DNA of 64,000 nt from Montifringilla adamsi (lineage: Eukaryota > Chordata > Aves > Passeriformes > Passeridae). Position numbers and translations under genes: made by a program. This document shows, piece by piece, positions 1-12,954 of the stretch (the stretch's first letter is position 1; each line of letters opens with the position of its first letter). The notes under the pieces were generated by a model. The model was given only the letters and a program-made list of their open reading frames with translations. It made no database searches and had not been told where the DNA came from. The stretch covers positions 310,001-374,000 of the forward strand of contig JAGGNK010006659.1 in the NCBI GenBank assembly GCA_017590115.1, read 5' to 3'.

Positions 1-1929
1 TCATGCTCAGTCACCCGCACAGCAAAAAGTGTTGTCTCATGTTTAGCAAACTGCGTCATTTTGTGTCCTCTTTTCCAGTTATTGCTACGCAAGAGATACC
101 ATGCGTACTGACAGACATTAACTACTCAGTTACTATGTTTTACAAAATAATTATTTCAAAGCTTAGGTTTCAGATATCCTAAATTCTTTGTACTAACTGC
201 TTTGTTTTTTGTCTTTTTCTTTGTGATAGCAAAGCTGGTTTTCTGCCCAGTGCAGTCCTAAAGTGCTCTTGTGCTCTTTCATAGAGACTGGAACAAAGCT
301 TCTTTTGAAATACCAGCCAGATAACCTTGACAATAAATAGCTGCTCACCTTGAAGTTTTACATAAGCATGTAAAGCCTTAGAATATGCAGATTTTCTAGG
401 CATAGAATTGACAGGTGTCTTAGTATCTGGTTATAAATGCTCCAAGAGTCAGCACAGCCATGTCTTGTGCTTTGCAGGCTGCTATAACACTCTGTAGCAT
501 TTGTGCCTCATCTGAGGTTCTATGCTTTTCAGGGATGGCAGTTTGAGGTAGCTGATCACATTTATTAGTTTAAATCAGTAATTTATGCCTCTATCTAAAT
601 ACTGAACTTCTCTAATAATCTTTAATCCTCTATCTGTAATAATCTCTATCTCTAATAATCTAAAAATGTGACATATGATCTCCTGTTTGCTAAAATTACT
701 TGTTTTTACATGAAGATTGTAAGTTGATACCCATACTTACAGGTTATGTCCTCTGGGAAAATTTCCCTCCAGCATATTTTTGCTTAGCAAAAACTTGGTA
801 AGCTTGTCATTATCAAATACAACATCTTTAAGCAAAAATAAAAATAGAATTTAAGATTATCTTTCTATGTTTGCATATTCAAATCTTAGGAAGATTAACT
901 AACTTTCTCTATCCTTGAAACTCTGCTAGAATTATAGTTTGCTCACTCTACATTTGTACTTATATGTCCCACTACATTCAAGATATGCTGAGTGTCAGCA
1001 ATGGCACTATGAAATGGACTGGATAAAAACCTGGTTGCTATAACAAATATGTTTCTGAATATAGTTAATTTCATATTTAATGCAAGTAAAACAAAAAAAG
1101 ATAAGGTATCTCTGAAATATATTCAGAGATTTATAAATGTAGTTTATGATTGACCTGAGACCACAAAAAGTAGTGGATAGGTATTATGCCATTGTATATA
1201 ATAAATATGAAAAACAAAAGACATTTTTTTAAAAAAAAGTTCCTGTATTTAGTTATTATTTGGTAATAATTAGTAACAATGAAACACTGAAATTATGTTG
1301 TCTCTAGAAACAAACAGTGTTGACATCAATGGATTTTTCATTATTTCTTGCTATAAAATCTTATCAAAAATAAAGATAATACTATACAAGAGAAAAATGG
1401 TTTTTGACTTCTGCTAATGAGTCTAAACATGAAAAAGATTAAGTAAAAAATTACAAGTTTAAAATTGAGTTAATCAGAATTTTGAATCAAAAAGGTCATA
1501 TTAAGCTGGACTAATAAACATGTGTAATTATAGGCATATATTACATTATATCTTTACATGTAAAAACACACACCTGTAACTATGCACTTGTTTTAGGAAT
1601 TCCTATACACATCCCACGGCTTCCAAAGAACATAGTAGCATGCTGATTGTCTCATCCCAAAGCTAAATTGACATTTGAATATCTCTTCTAAATTATCTAG
1701 TTAAATTCTTAATATACAATATAAAATTTAACAGTAAATAAAAATTATTCCATAGCAATTTGTTTTTGTAGATATTTTCTGGTAGTTATTATTTTCCCCA
1801 AGTTTTACAATTTTTATACAAAAGCAAATATACAAAGATGTATGATACCTTTGTTTATTTCCATATGAACAGTGTGTTCATAGGCTTGTGTCCTAGTCTC
1901 TGCTTTGAAGTGCAAAATTTATTAACTTA
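1..1929. other. AT-rich single-copy DNA, no gene seen
   Basis: The stretch has many short A and T runs and frequent stops in all frames. A 74-codon minus-strand frame at 179-403 has no recognisable domain and no splice-site context, so I treat it as chance. I see no repeat family here. Confidence 0.6.
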
Positions 1930-2211
1930 ACTACTAATATTATAGAAAAAGAAAATTGTATATTTATATAAACATACATGTGTCCATGTACCCGTATATG
2001 TACGTAAACATTGATATCAATGTACATAAATATTGATGAATATGATATATACACACATGAAATACAGATGCATAAATAGAAATATAGGTATATAAAGCAG
2101 TATATATAAACATATAAAATATGTTTACATATAAATATATTTATGTACATAAATATATCTCTCTATATCTCTGTATACGTTTATGTATTTTTTTGTGTAG
2201 GTATGTATGAA
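1930..2211. repeat. Alternating TA-rich cryptic simple repeat
   Basis: Short TATA, ATAT and TACATA words follow one another with no fixed period and lead directly into the TATC microsatellite. The 85-codon minus-strand frame at 1893-2150 consists mostly of Y, I, V and C codons. It is a by-product of this composition, not a gene. Confidence 0.6.
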
Positions 2212-2244
2212 CCTATCTATCTATCTGTCTATCTATCTGTCATG

Positions 2245-2291
<47 letters not shown>
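2212..2291 (+). repeat. (TATC)n / GATA microsatellite
   Basis: Interrupted CTAT/CTGT words begin at 2212. From about 2245 to 2291 the TATC unit runs without interruption for about 12 copies. Such tracts are usually length-polymorphic. Confidence 0.93.
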
Positions 2292-3335
2292 TTCCTAGGA
2301 TGCTATAGGTGATAGAGAGCAGGACAAGGCAAACGAGGATGTGTTCCTTAGAAAAGGGAAGAGATGACCTTCAAACTTTCATGCCTGGGAGACTTCCTCA
2401 GAGCTGAGTGCTTGTACGGTATGTGCAGCATGCACCTTTATTGAAGTTTCTATTGAAATTTCCTTCTGCTATCTATAACTTTCATGTGCACAGTTGTATA
2501 TGGGTGATTTAATGCTGATTTTGTGTATGGTTTCAATCTTATCAGAATGCTTGTAAAACCGCGTTGACTCTTTATGTTCTAACATCTCTTGTGAAGTCCT
2601 CCTATTTGTATTCCACCTTTTTCCTCCTCACTAATGTGAATAATTGGTCTTTGGTCTACTGAATCACAGTTCTAGTTTCAGTTGAATGGCACCTGTAAAT
2701 GTTTGGAAAATATAATTACTCATTGCAAGTAAGCACAATATTAGTATGGTGCTCTGCTCAATGGAAAGAAAAAGCAAAAAAAAAAAAAAAAAAAAGACAT
2801 CTTAAGTGTGTCATTCCATGCTCTATCACATAATGGCCTAGTTTTCTGCTCAGTGTGGACAACATAACCACCTCTTAGAGCAGGAAATAATTCTGTCATT
2901 ACTTCTTGTATTACTTTATTAACTCTTGCTATTTCCTTAGAAGTAAGGTAATTAATTAAACTATATTTGACTGAAGCCTTTTAAGATGCACATCTTCAGT
3001 TGCACACAAAATGTCAATACATTTAAAATTTGCACTTTGTATTTCTCCATATAAAATATCTCTTCCTCTTGCCAGATAATCCAGATGCAGTTAATTTTTT
3101 GGTGATTACTACCCTGCAATTAAAAAAAAATGCAGTCAGGTACCTCACAAAGAAAACGTGCTGCTTTTCAGAGCCTCTGGATACAAACCACCACATTCTT
3201 TGCTTCAGTACTCTACTTTCGTGAGAAGCAGTGCTCTTGCAGAGACATTTGCTGTGAGCATGCTCAGAGTTATAATTTTAATTGTCTTATAGGAGGGGAA
3301 AAATAAAATAATTTAAAAAATTAAATATAATTAAT
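2292..3335. other. AT-rich single-copy DNA with poly(A) run
   Basis: No gene is visible. The only simple feature is a 20-base A run at 2776-2795. The short plus-strand frame at 3030-3224 has no recognisable content. Confidence 0.55.
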
Positions 3336-3732
3336 GACAGAGATGAAGATATTGAGCGAACCTTTGGCAAATTTGCAGGTGACACCAAGCTGAGTGGTGC
3401 AGTTGACACAACTGAAGAATGGTATTGTCCCTAGAGTGCCCTGTGGAAACTCGACAAGTGGGCCCATGGGAATCTTATAAACTTTAACAAGACCAAGAGC
3501 AAGGTGCTTCAACTGGCTCAGAGTAACCTCTGGTATCAGTCCAGGCTGGGGATGAGCAGATGGAGAGCAGCCGTTGGGAGAAGGACTTGCGGGGGGACTT
3601 GGCTGAGAGGCTGGACATGACCCAGCCATGGGCACTGCCAGCCCAGAAAGCCAAATGTGTCCTGGGCTGCATCCAAAGCAGCGTGGGCAGCAGGGGAGGG
3701 AGGGGATTCTGCCCCTCTGTAATTCTATGATA
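3336..3732 (+). mobile_element. CR1 LINE fragment, internally deleted
   Basis: The sequence matches the reverse-transcriptase C-terminal end of avian CR1 ORF2, in sense orientation. It encodes a degraded version of the KFADDTKL region: the stretch near 3369-3396 reads KFAGDTKL, so the first catalytic aspartate of the ADD motif is glycine. Further along are the CR1 phrases corresponding to AKNCTRIRQ-type C-terminal sequence and 'atcctgggctgcatc'. The copy stops just after the 'gattctgcccctctg' segment, where an intact CR1 would run on for several hundred bases. It then passes straight to an ATTCTATGA word at 3722-3730, as if most of the 3' end were deleted. The 151-codon minus-strand frame over it is an antisense shadow. 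Frame breaks make it inactive. Confidence 0.8.
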
Positions 3733-4359
3733 ACATTTAAATCAAAAGGCAAATTGAATTTTTTTCTGTGATTCATGCATCCCTTCAGGCCTAAGGGACT
3801 AATTGTATGTAAGAAATTATTCCCATTAAGAAAGCCTATATGACTTTTACCTGCAAGAAAAGAATGAAATCAAGAAATGGAAACATCCATCATGTAGACA
3901 AAACTATTACGTAACCTGTGGTTATAAAGATACTATCAAAACTGGTGATTTGTTAGAATGAAGGACTGTATATCATGAACAGTTGAGTAAAGCAAGAAGT
4001 TTGAGTCTTCATACCAAAGCATGGATGAAAATTATTGTGGTGATACAATCTATATTTACACAAAGCACTACAACAGATTTCTGCCTAATGCTGAAAACAT
4101 CTAAGCTTACATGTAAAAAAGCTAATGAGGAAATTAACACTGTGTAATTTTCTCTTAAACAGCTTGTTAAAATATCTGCTATTTGTGTCTACTTTTCTGT
4201 TGCAGTTATTTATGTGTTTCTGTACACATAAACCTTATATACTTCCTGCACTTTGTTAGATGCAGTTCTCATCAATATGCCGAACAGGTTACAGTGCATG
4301 CTTATTCTTATTTCACTTTTTCATGTGACCTTTACTTGCTAGAGATTGTATTCTTCATC

Positions 4360-4390
<31 letters not shown>

Positions 4391-6231
4391 CTCCACTAGA
4401 AAGATGTTGCCTTCTTATAGACTTCTCCCTGTGCTGACACGGCAACATAATACTGAAGGTATTTTAGCAGTAGTTTCGTTAGATGGATTTTCCATTCATA
4501 GAGCTGAACTTCTCAAGTACTGAAAGTGCAATGTTGCAATAATGCCCCAAATAAATTTCACCAAGTTAAAAAATATGGATAAAGCTCTTCCACTTCTATT
4601 AAATTGTGGTATTTTAGTGATGTGTGAAGTCTGCTGCCTTCAAGGCAGAATTCACTACTAGCACAATAACACAAAGTGTAATTTAGCAACCTTTATGTAA
4701 TGTGAAAATATACAGATACAATGAAATAAAGTCACCACAATTTTGCTGTCTTTACAATGACACATTTTACATTGAATGTCTATTGTTGATGTGGTTATTG
4801 ACATAGTTCTCTCAAAATTTTTCATGCTGGTGATTTTTAGGTGGTGATGCAAACTTCTGGGGTGAGCAAGTGGATTTTGGTCAAGTTTGAAAATTGGTTT
4901 TGAGATCCTAAATCTGGATTTACTATATGTCTGAACGTTCTCTGCTAAAGCAAAAAAGAAAATTTTGGGAAACCAGACAGAGGACCTATGGTAATTCATA
5001 CTTTAATCAGTAGTGCACAAGAAGTGCTTTACCCACAATTTTTTTTAGCAAACAGAAAGATAAGTGTACCTTCAGTCCACCAAATCCACTTCTCAAGCAG
5101 ATTTTCACCAGTTACCTGGATGACATTTCCAAAAAGTATTCATGTAATCTCAAATATTCTGTAAATTTAGTATTCCGTGCAAGTAAATTGTAATATATAG
5201 AAAGCTATAGAAATACTTTAATATGTGAATTCAAACATGAAGCAGCCAGAAGGTATAGTTATATACATTATTTCTTTCACCTGGAGACAGAATATTTCCT
5301 TGCTCTAGACTGAATATATTCAAAAATCTTCCTGCTGGTCTGTTTGCACCTAATGTTGTACTAAATTATGTTTGACTAGCTAATTTCAGCCTGTAGAGTA
5401 ACATTCTGAAGATTATATAGACCTGCATCTATTGATTGCTGATAAAGAATCGGGTGTGGATTTATCAAATCTTCCTTTCACACATCAGGATACACTGAGC
5501 TTTTTCCTTAGTCAGTTTCTACACAAGTGAAAATACTCTTCACTTAAAGTTTTCTTGTGAAGGTTCTTCTGTTCACTTTAAGCATTTAAAGATACAACAG
5601 ATATTTAAGGATGTCTGCTGCTGATATTAAAAAATTATTTTAGCCAAAAATGTGTCATAAAAAAGATCAACTGTAAAGAGAAAAAATAGTCCCTCCTTTC
5701 TTTCCCATCAAAATAAAAATAAGAGGGAAAACAAGCATGAGGAATTCCTTAGTTTAATAAATGTCTGTTAAAAGCAATTAAATCTTGCTTTTCTCAGACT
5801 CTTATTTTAGTAGTGCTCGAGTACTTTTGGGTTTAGTAATTATTAGTGCAATCAAAGTAGGCAATAAAAAGCCTCTTTCCAATCATTGATTCTGCTTTAG
5901 GAAAGCATAAATTGTTGGTTTTTAAAAAGTGTTACTCAAGTCATTTTGATGGTTTCTCTGTTCTTATACTCTGAGTTCATTAATTTCTAATTTTCACATT
6001 TACTTGATGACCTTTTTTTGGGTGGAAATGCCTGTAGATTTTTTGCCCCAGAAGTTTAGGTGATTATTAGATATATGAAGTAGCCAGAGGTCAATACAGT
6101 ATAGTATGAAAAGAAGCAGAGCTGAAATGTTTGGAGATTTTTCTGTTGGAGACTTTTCTTCCACACTGATCTTCTAAAAAATGTAGAATAGTAAGAAAGG
6201 ATTTCACCTCAGTGGCTTCCACTTAACAAGA
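3733..6231. other. AT-rich single-copy DNA with poly(T) run
   Basis: No gene is recognised. A 28-base T run occupies 4363-4390. The 113-codon minus-strand frame at 4658-4999 has no recognisable domain. The segment around 5740-5930 contains several TAAT-type words and retains a CTCGAG site, but I cannot claim a function. Confidence 0.5.
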
Positions 6232-6716
6232 TGTGGTGGGTTGAACCCAGATGGCAGCTAATCCTTCAGCCAGTCACTCATTCACTCCCCCACAGTGGTA
6301 TGCAGGGAGAGAATTAGAAACTTAAAAGTGGGAAAAACTCATGGGTTGAGATGAAGGCAGCTTAATAAGTGTAGGAAGAGAAGAGGTGGGGAAGAACTGA
6401 AAGGTGGTGACAATCAGTCACCACCTCCCACCGCCAGAATGATGCCAAGCCAGTCTGCAAGGAATGGTTAGTTTGGAAAATCTGCCTCCAGTTTTACTGC
6501 TGAGCATGATGCTGTGAGGTATGGAATATCTCTGTGGGTCTTTCAGGTCAGCTGACTCTCTCTCGTTCCTCGCCTATGAGGGGCCACAGAGAAGGCCTTG
6601 ATGCCGTGGAAGCACTGCTCAGCAACACCTAACATACTGGTGTGTTATAAACACTGCTTTGGCCACATATGAGCTGCTATGAAAAAATTAAGTCCACCGT
6701 AGCAGAACTCCGAACA
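6232..6716 (-). mobile_element. Solo-type ERV LTR, minus strand (family A)
   Basis: The plus strand begins with TGTGGTGGGTTGA, which is the complement of an LTR 3' end (TCAACCCACCACA). It then carries 'actcatgggttgagatgaaggcagcttaataagtg'-type sequence, i.e. a reversed TTATTAAG polyadenylation zone and U5. Further on are the reversed U3 phrases seen in avian LTRs of this kind: a GGTATGGAATATC segment, an AAGGCCTTGA segment and a GCACTGCTCAGCA segment. The right edge lies near a CA at 6716 and may extend a few bases. I could not find a convincing target duplication. The copy at 34277-34783 is the same family in the same orientation. No internal retroviral sequence flanks it. The sequence is diverged, so the insertion is old. 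Confidence 0.75.
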
Positions 6717-7969
6717 TCATCACAGGAGGATTGTACAAGTGTTGAATACGGATGAACCTTTGAAAATGTGTGTGTGTGCATGTGTGCAACTGCATACATA
6801 TGTGATTACATTTTGTTGGTTTTAGTCCTTAATCTGCAATTAAAGTTTAAATATTTTAAATTGAAAGTAGGGCTGCATTTAGGGTAGGATGAAAACAGAT
6901 GAAAGTAATATGTAATGTGGAAAAATAAATTTCTTGCTACAACAAGAAAAACTATATTTGACTTTTTTAGAAGAATGTTACATAGTAATAAATTTCCCAC
7001 AAGAATAGATACAATTGTGTTGGGAGTAATGTAGCAGGGTGGAAATTAAACTATTTTAATAAGTCTGAGTATGGGTAGTTCCTTTTATGAAGGCACAGAA
7101 GATTACGTTGTGCTAGAGAGACTTCTCAAGCAAATTCCTCCAAGATCCTACTACTCCACTAGCCAGGGAGAACATGCATAAACAGTATGAATTTCAGGAA
7201 CTGAAGAAATTGTGTCGTGATGCAAAGAAATAAACTCATGCTTGCAGATTGGATGTGGTGCTATGCAAGGATATGGTGCTTGCAAAAACTGACTCTAAGA
7301 GAAAGCCTTATATAAGCTGAATAATTTGTTTGGGGTGTAATGCTAGCTGTGCTTTGAATTCTAATTGCAGCAATGACTGTAGAAGAAGAGGAATGCTTGG
7401 GAAAAAAATAAATGGAAGAAGGTTTGGATAGGGTGATAACAATGAGAGACTCCAAGAGCTCACTCTGTTAAATATATTGAACAAAAATTTAAATGTTGAC
7501 TTGATCACCACCTTGAAGATCCAGTATGGAAGACACTGGTGACACAGTGTATATACAGAACAATGTATATTACAAATACTTTATTTTCTGGAAATTGTAA
7601 CTAGGAAGATTTAGAAATATCATCTAGTTCTGTGGTAAGTGAGATTTTGGGTTTTGGTTGGTTGGGTTTTTTTTGGTTTGTTTCTTTTCTGTTTAGTTTC
7701 TTTTTCTTTTAGCAAAGAGGAAGTTCATCCTATAAAAATGATATTATATGGATTAAAGGTAGTATCACAGAAAGAGTAATTAATTTGCCTCTGCCATTTT
7801 TAGTACAAATTGTTAAGCACTTGATCACTTCCAATGGGCTTTGTAATCACCTAGTTTAATTAAAACAATGACTGTAAGGGTAATGCAACATCAAAAATAA
7901 TTGGTTTTAGCTCTGACCAAAAGAATAGCCTGCCAAAATGGTGGTAGTATAAGTATGGGATAAATTTTT

Positions 7970-8000
<31 letters not shown>

Positions 8001-9130
8001 CCCCAGGATTAACAGTAGAAACATCTGAACTCCTTTACTGGAATGAAATGTTCAAAACAATAAGAACTTCTGTGTGAAACAATTGCACATACAAGGCAGG
8101 TCAGAAGTTAAGCCGTCTGCATTGAGGGGTCGAAATCATTTTAAGCTGAATACAAATGTAGAAAACTGCTTATTAACCTTGTGGAATTGGAAGCATTTGA
8201 GAGCCTAAGCAGGCAGAATTGAACAAAGACAGAAAGATAGAGGCATCAGACAAAAGAGGAATTAGCAGCTGAGGAGACAGAGAGAAAGAAGATTTTTTAG
8301 GGAAAAAATATAGTTGCTAGCAAGAACCATGCAACTGTGAACAGAAAAATTCTTTTAAATCTTTGTTTTATTCTGCTTTGAGGAAAGAATAAATAAACAG
8401 GACTGCCTCAAACATCAGTCTTTTCCTCCTTGCAGAAATATCAAATCTCTCAAATAGTTTCTAATTGCTTGAGATGCATGGCACTTTTTATTATAATTTA
8501 TTACGGAATTTCTTTTTCTAAGATTTTTCTTAAGGATTTTTTTTCCTTTGGCTGTATCTGAATTATATTATACTCTAGTATGTGTTATTGCAGTATGATA
8601 CATGTAATAACAATTTAAAATAATTTCTGTGAAAGCAAACCCTAATTAAATATACAGTGGAATAGCTAGCAGTTTTTATATTACTGTGTAGAGCAGTTTT
8701 TGAGTAGCTAAATTGCAAAGGAAAAGTAATTTTTAATCTGGGGAAATTTGACTTTTGTGAAGTAAAAAGCACTATATAATTGATGACAGAAAAACTGGTC
8801 AATGCTTAGTTAGCTACTGGTGTATTTTTATCCTACAGTAATTAGCAGTTAAAGAGAGACAAGGAATAAGTTTTAGGATGTATGTTTTGGTTTCATGAAT
8901 AATACTAAAAAGTTGTGTAGTAAGTCTAGAAATCTCTTAGTTTTGTATACTTAAGTTCATTTAGGGCTAAAAATGTAACCAGATCCAGCAGAGCTCAACT
9001 TCCTGCAGAATCTTGTACGTTGTCTGAAAACTTGGTAGTCACTCTTCTGCTCATTAAAAGGTCTGAACCACTAAAGGGGATAGAAATATTGACTTATTTG
9101 GAGAGGGATAATGCTTTTAGTTTAATTCAT
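6717..9130. other. AT-rich single-copy DNA with TG and poly(T) runs
   Basis: A short TG repeat lies at about 6765-6786 and a 29-base T run at 7972-8000. The two small overlapping minus-strand frames at 7261-7511 and one at 8575-8802 show no known domain. The part at 7780-7930 is rich in TAATTAA and AATTGG words without simple repetition and could be regulatory, but that is a guess. Confidence 0.5.
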
Positions 9131-9149
9131 TCCCTAATATGGAAAAATT

Positions 9150-9724
9150 CTTCAGTGATGAGGGGTTAAGGTCATGTGAAAGAGGAAATTCCCCAAGGTC
9201 TTTGTGTTTGACTGTTTGTCAGCACCCCAGGGAAGCTAAGCCACTAGAGCCTGACCAGTCTGCCAGTGTCCTGTTGTGGGGACTCTTCACTGAGCAGTCC
9301 TTCTGGACTGACGGGGGCAATTCATCTGACATGTTCAGGGTCATATACCAACAGCAAAGGGAGACACTCTCCCAGTCTCCACACTTTATTTGGGTATGTT
9401 ACCCAGTGCCCTTGAAGATCTCACACTGACAGTTCACAGAATAACACTCTTTATTACTAAAATTGTGACAGATTAAGGTTCAAGGATCACTGGTGTTAGG
9501 ATCTGACTGCAAAAACATAATCAAAGCAATATATTAATAAGCTCTAGTCGCTAACAAAAGCTAGCTCTAGGTAAGCATTCGGCATTCATACATTATGGTT
9601 TTAACCCTATCAGCATCCCCATGGGGGAGAAGACAGGTTCAGCCCGTCAACCAGATTCCAGAAGGAATCTTCCCTAACTTCCACACATTCCAAAAGGAAT
9701 CTTCATAACTTCCACCCATTTTCA
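9150..9724 (-). mobile_element. LTR-like segment, minus strand
   Basis: Read on the minus strand, the segment starts with TGAAAATGGGTGGAAG at 9724 and has two similar GGAATC-containing words. It continues to an AATAAA signal (complement of 9450-9455) and then a GC-richer part, which fits a U3-R-U5 layout. A second AATAAA word occurs on the same strand near 9388. I could not fix the far edge or a target duplication, and I do not recall this family with certainty. The plus-strand 96-codon frame at 9139-9429 is in this segment and has no recognisable domain. Confidence 0.45.
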
Positions 9725-12700
9725 ACTTACTTTTGTACTATTTATGTTTAGTGCAGCTTGAATGACTCTAGTCACATAACATGTAAAATGAGGAGCAGTC
9801 ACACCTTAAAGGTGGGTAATTTTGGGATGGAGGTGTGTGTCGGCATTACACTTGAGGAGAGCAATTTTGCAAGAGGTGATGGTTCATCAGCAAGACTTCA
9901 TCTTTCATCTCCCTTGGCTGACAGCTGCTGTGTAGTTTATCAGATAAATGTACCACTGAATTCCCTCCTCTGCAAGAATTTCAACAGAGACTGGTAATGA
10001 CATCACATCTTCACTCCACCTTCTGTTTCATCTTCCTCTTACTGTGTTTGGGAAGTTGGGACACACTGACTGCATTCCAGGAAATAGCAATCACATTTTC
10101 CCCTAACTTCTCTAACTTGTGTACTGTTGTAACAACATCTATAACTTTCCACTCTGCTCCATCCTCTGTTTCATCTCCTCCTTTGCATTGTATTGTGTGT
10201 ATGCTGACTGTAATTTCTATCTGTTTAAATTTCACTTTCCAGATTTCTTCCTTTTAAATCTCAGCCTTTTTTCCATTTAGTGTTCTCCCACCTTTTCTAT
10301 AGATTTCTAAAGAGATCTGCCTCTGGTATAACCTTTTATTTAGAATAAATCTTCTACATTATCTATACCTACTTTGTGAAGGATAAGATACATTTTTGCC
10401 TTGGGTATTTCTTGCTTCATTCAACTTCAGACTTCTCAAATTTTGTCTGGAATTACAGAGATTTCATGCAAATCTTTGGTCAGAGCCATAACCTTTTGTC
10501 TTTGCAAATCTTTGCTGAGGTAAAACATTCTGCTGTTGAATTACCATGGCATCTTGACATTTTAGACCTTTATAAGTATAAAGAGGATTCATAAACCAAT
10601 TTTTGAGACCTGTGTGAGATACGAGAAAAGAGATGTGCTTTATGATCTTTGTAATAAATTCAAACAAATAAACCAACTTAATATTTAGTATGTTTGGGTA
10701 CATGGTCATTAGGTATAAAAAGCCACAAAGCAAAGCAAAGCAAAGCAAAAAACTGGAAAAATATATTTTAAGAGCATTGTGAGAAAAAAGTGTTAATAAA
10801 TCTACATTTCAAAAGGCAGGGCAAATATGCCTGGTGTAATTTATTTCTTCTATCATACATTCAGGTAACAAAGGAAAATTTTAGTGACTTCGTAGGGGTT
10901 TTCCAATATGTTAGAAACATCAGAATCTTTAAGGAATACATTAGAAATAGCTGGTGTCCAACATGAAGCACAATTCTAGAATGTAGTAAAAATCAGCTCT
11001 TTATTCTCACTAAACATTCAAGAAGTGTTAGTGAGCAACATTATGGGTTGCTGTGCCCATCTCTGTCATATTTACACAAGTAAACACATATCTTTAATTA
11101 AGGGCAACATACATTTTTGCATCAACAAATCTCATAGGTAATTTTTAATGACAGGAGCCCAAGACACACTTTAGGCTGGATCCATTGATGATGGAAATGG
11201 GATAAGGCCTAAAACCAGCAGCTATTGAAACAGTAGCTCCCAGCTACTCCCAAAGTCTGATAAAAATATTTATAACCTGGATAAAGAAAAGGAAAGATAA
11301 CTTGTGTATTTTGTTCTTTAACAAAGAAGCTTCAAACTTTCTCTACTTATGGCAGTGGTAACTCCCTAGGGTTATTAATTTGATTCATAATTCTCTTTTA
11401 TCTATTCCCTGACCACATCCAAAACTGTCCTAGGAACAGCACAGAGCTTTCATGGTCAACGTGCAGTCAAGTTCTATGATCTTCTGTTAAAAGAGGCGTA
11501 GCCAAAACTGTACATATTCCTTGTCTCTTACTCTGATTTGCTTATGGAGGGAGCAGCAGTTAAAACTTGTACATATGTTGTTCACAGGGACATAATACTA
11601 CATGTCCTTGAGAAGGGATACATCTGATCTTTTGTCTGTATTTACAAATATAATAGGTCCTTGCTGGTCTGAAGAGAAGATAGGAGGTCTATAAGTACTA
11701 ACAAGGACTTCAATTCTAAATGCTATAGGGATAGTCCTTTAATGGAATGAGCGGACCTAGGGTCAGAAGGGTGGGAGGATTTTTCACAGAAGACAAGAAA
11801 TTTGAGTATCTGAATTATACATTAACTTTGTCTGTAATTTTCATTGACTTTTAACAGTCTTCCTAAATAGTTTCCACTGATGTAACAAAAAGTAATGAAT
11901 CTTTTTAAACTATAATTCTTAGAACTAATGCTAGGAATACTGGAAAGATAAAGTGAAAACCATCAATCCTTTGTTTTTTATTTCATTATTTTAATTGATA
12001 GTGGTCATTATTCTATTAAGAGATCTTTGGATATAAGCAATCAGTGTGTATTAGGACAAGGTAAAGGAACAGACTTATGAAGGAAGACTGAGAAAGAAAT
12101 TGGAGAGAAAGTTAAATACGTTAACTGCTTTGGAATAAAACTGAAAGAAAGTATATTTCAAACAATTTCTTAAGATATGATGTCCTTAGTCACAAGTAAT
12201 TTTTTAAACTTTTGTGTAAGAAGAATGTATTTACAATATTTGATCACGATGTCCACTTAAGAACCTTTTGTAGAAGGGGGAGCATTTTCTTTTAAAATAC
12301 TATTAAAACTATCTTTTACATCAAAATATTGTAACATTATTTTCTTCCTTTAGAATATTGTAAAGTCAAATCCTTCTGTTTTTAATCTGGATGTGAATGC
12401 AAGTCTGTTTAGAGATAGTGTGATGCTTTCATTTCTAACATCATCCTGAAAACTACGCCTTCCTAGAATGTTTCTTTAAAAAGCTTAAAAACTCTTGGAG
12501 AAAACGAAATAATTATGTTCATATATTATTGCAATTCTGAATGTGGGCATTATCTTACATTCTAACTCACAATCTCAGAAGTAGCTATTATAGTCTCCAT
12601 TTTAAGGGACAAACATGAGGTTTTTTTTGACAGGACATCCAAATACTGAAAATGGAAATTCAAACATAAAGAGAAGCAAATATCTGTAAGCCTAAATAGA

Positions 12701-12794
12701 GGTTTAAGTAACAAATCTTGAGCTTTTGATTTTCCTTGAAGTAATCAATTCAAAAATCAGCCTCACTGTTAAAGTAATATGAATAAGAGAGCCA
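9725..12794. other. AT-rich single-copy DNA, chance frames only
   Basis: The segment has three frames of 70-90 codons on the plus strand (9758-9997, 9997-10257, 10376-10594) and shadows on the minus strand. None has a recognisable domain or splice context. 10726-10749 is a short (CAAAG)n repeat of nearly five units. Confidence 0.5.
10726..10749 (+). repeat. (CAAAG)n short tandem repeat
   Basis: Four exact CAAAG units are followed by CAAAA. Confidence 0.9.
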
Positions 12795-12954
12795 CCCCTC
12801 TTTCCTTCCTTCCTTCCTTCCTTCCTTCCTTCCTTCCTTCCTTCCTTCCTTCCCTTCCTTCCTTCCTTCCTTCCTTCCTTCCTTCCTTCCTTCCTTCCTC
12901 TCTTTTTCTTTCTTTCTTTCTTCTTCCTCTTCTTTTTTTCTTTTTTCTCCCCCC
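12795..12954 (+). repeat. (TTCC)n microsatellite in a 160-base pyrimidine tract
   Basis: Every base from 12795 to 12954 is C or T. The core is TTCC repeated from about 12801 to 12898, with a single phase shift near 12853 where an extra C appears. Beyond it come TTTC, TTC and T-run segments and a closing C run. The antisense frame of K, E and G codons is a repeat artefact. Long homopurine-homopyrimidine mirror tracts are known to be able to form triplex (H-DNA) structures; whether this one does is inference. Confidence 0.95.

Noticed and set aside
3321..3776. 151-codon minus-strand frame, one of the longest in the window
   Set aside because: It lies antisense over a CR1 fragment and has no domain.
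9092..9097. ACTTAT as left target-duplication partner of ACTTAC at 9725-9730
   Set aside because: The bases next to it do not begin with TG as an LTR edge should, so the match is probably chance.
9997..10257. Plus-strand frame whose start looks like a signal peptide
   Set aside because: A hydrophobic stretch is common in T-rich frames. There is no following mature domain or splice context, and the opposite strand is open as well.
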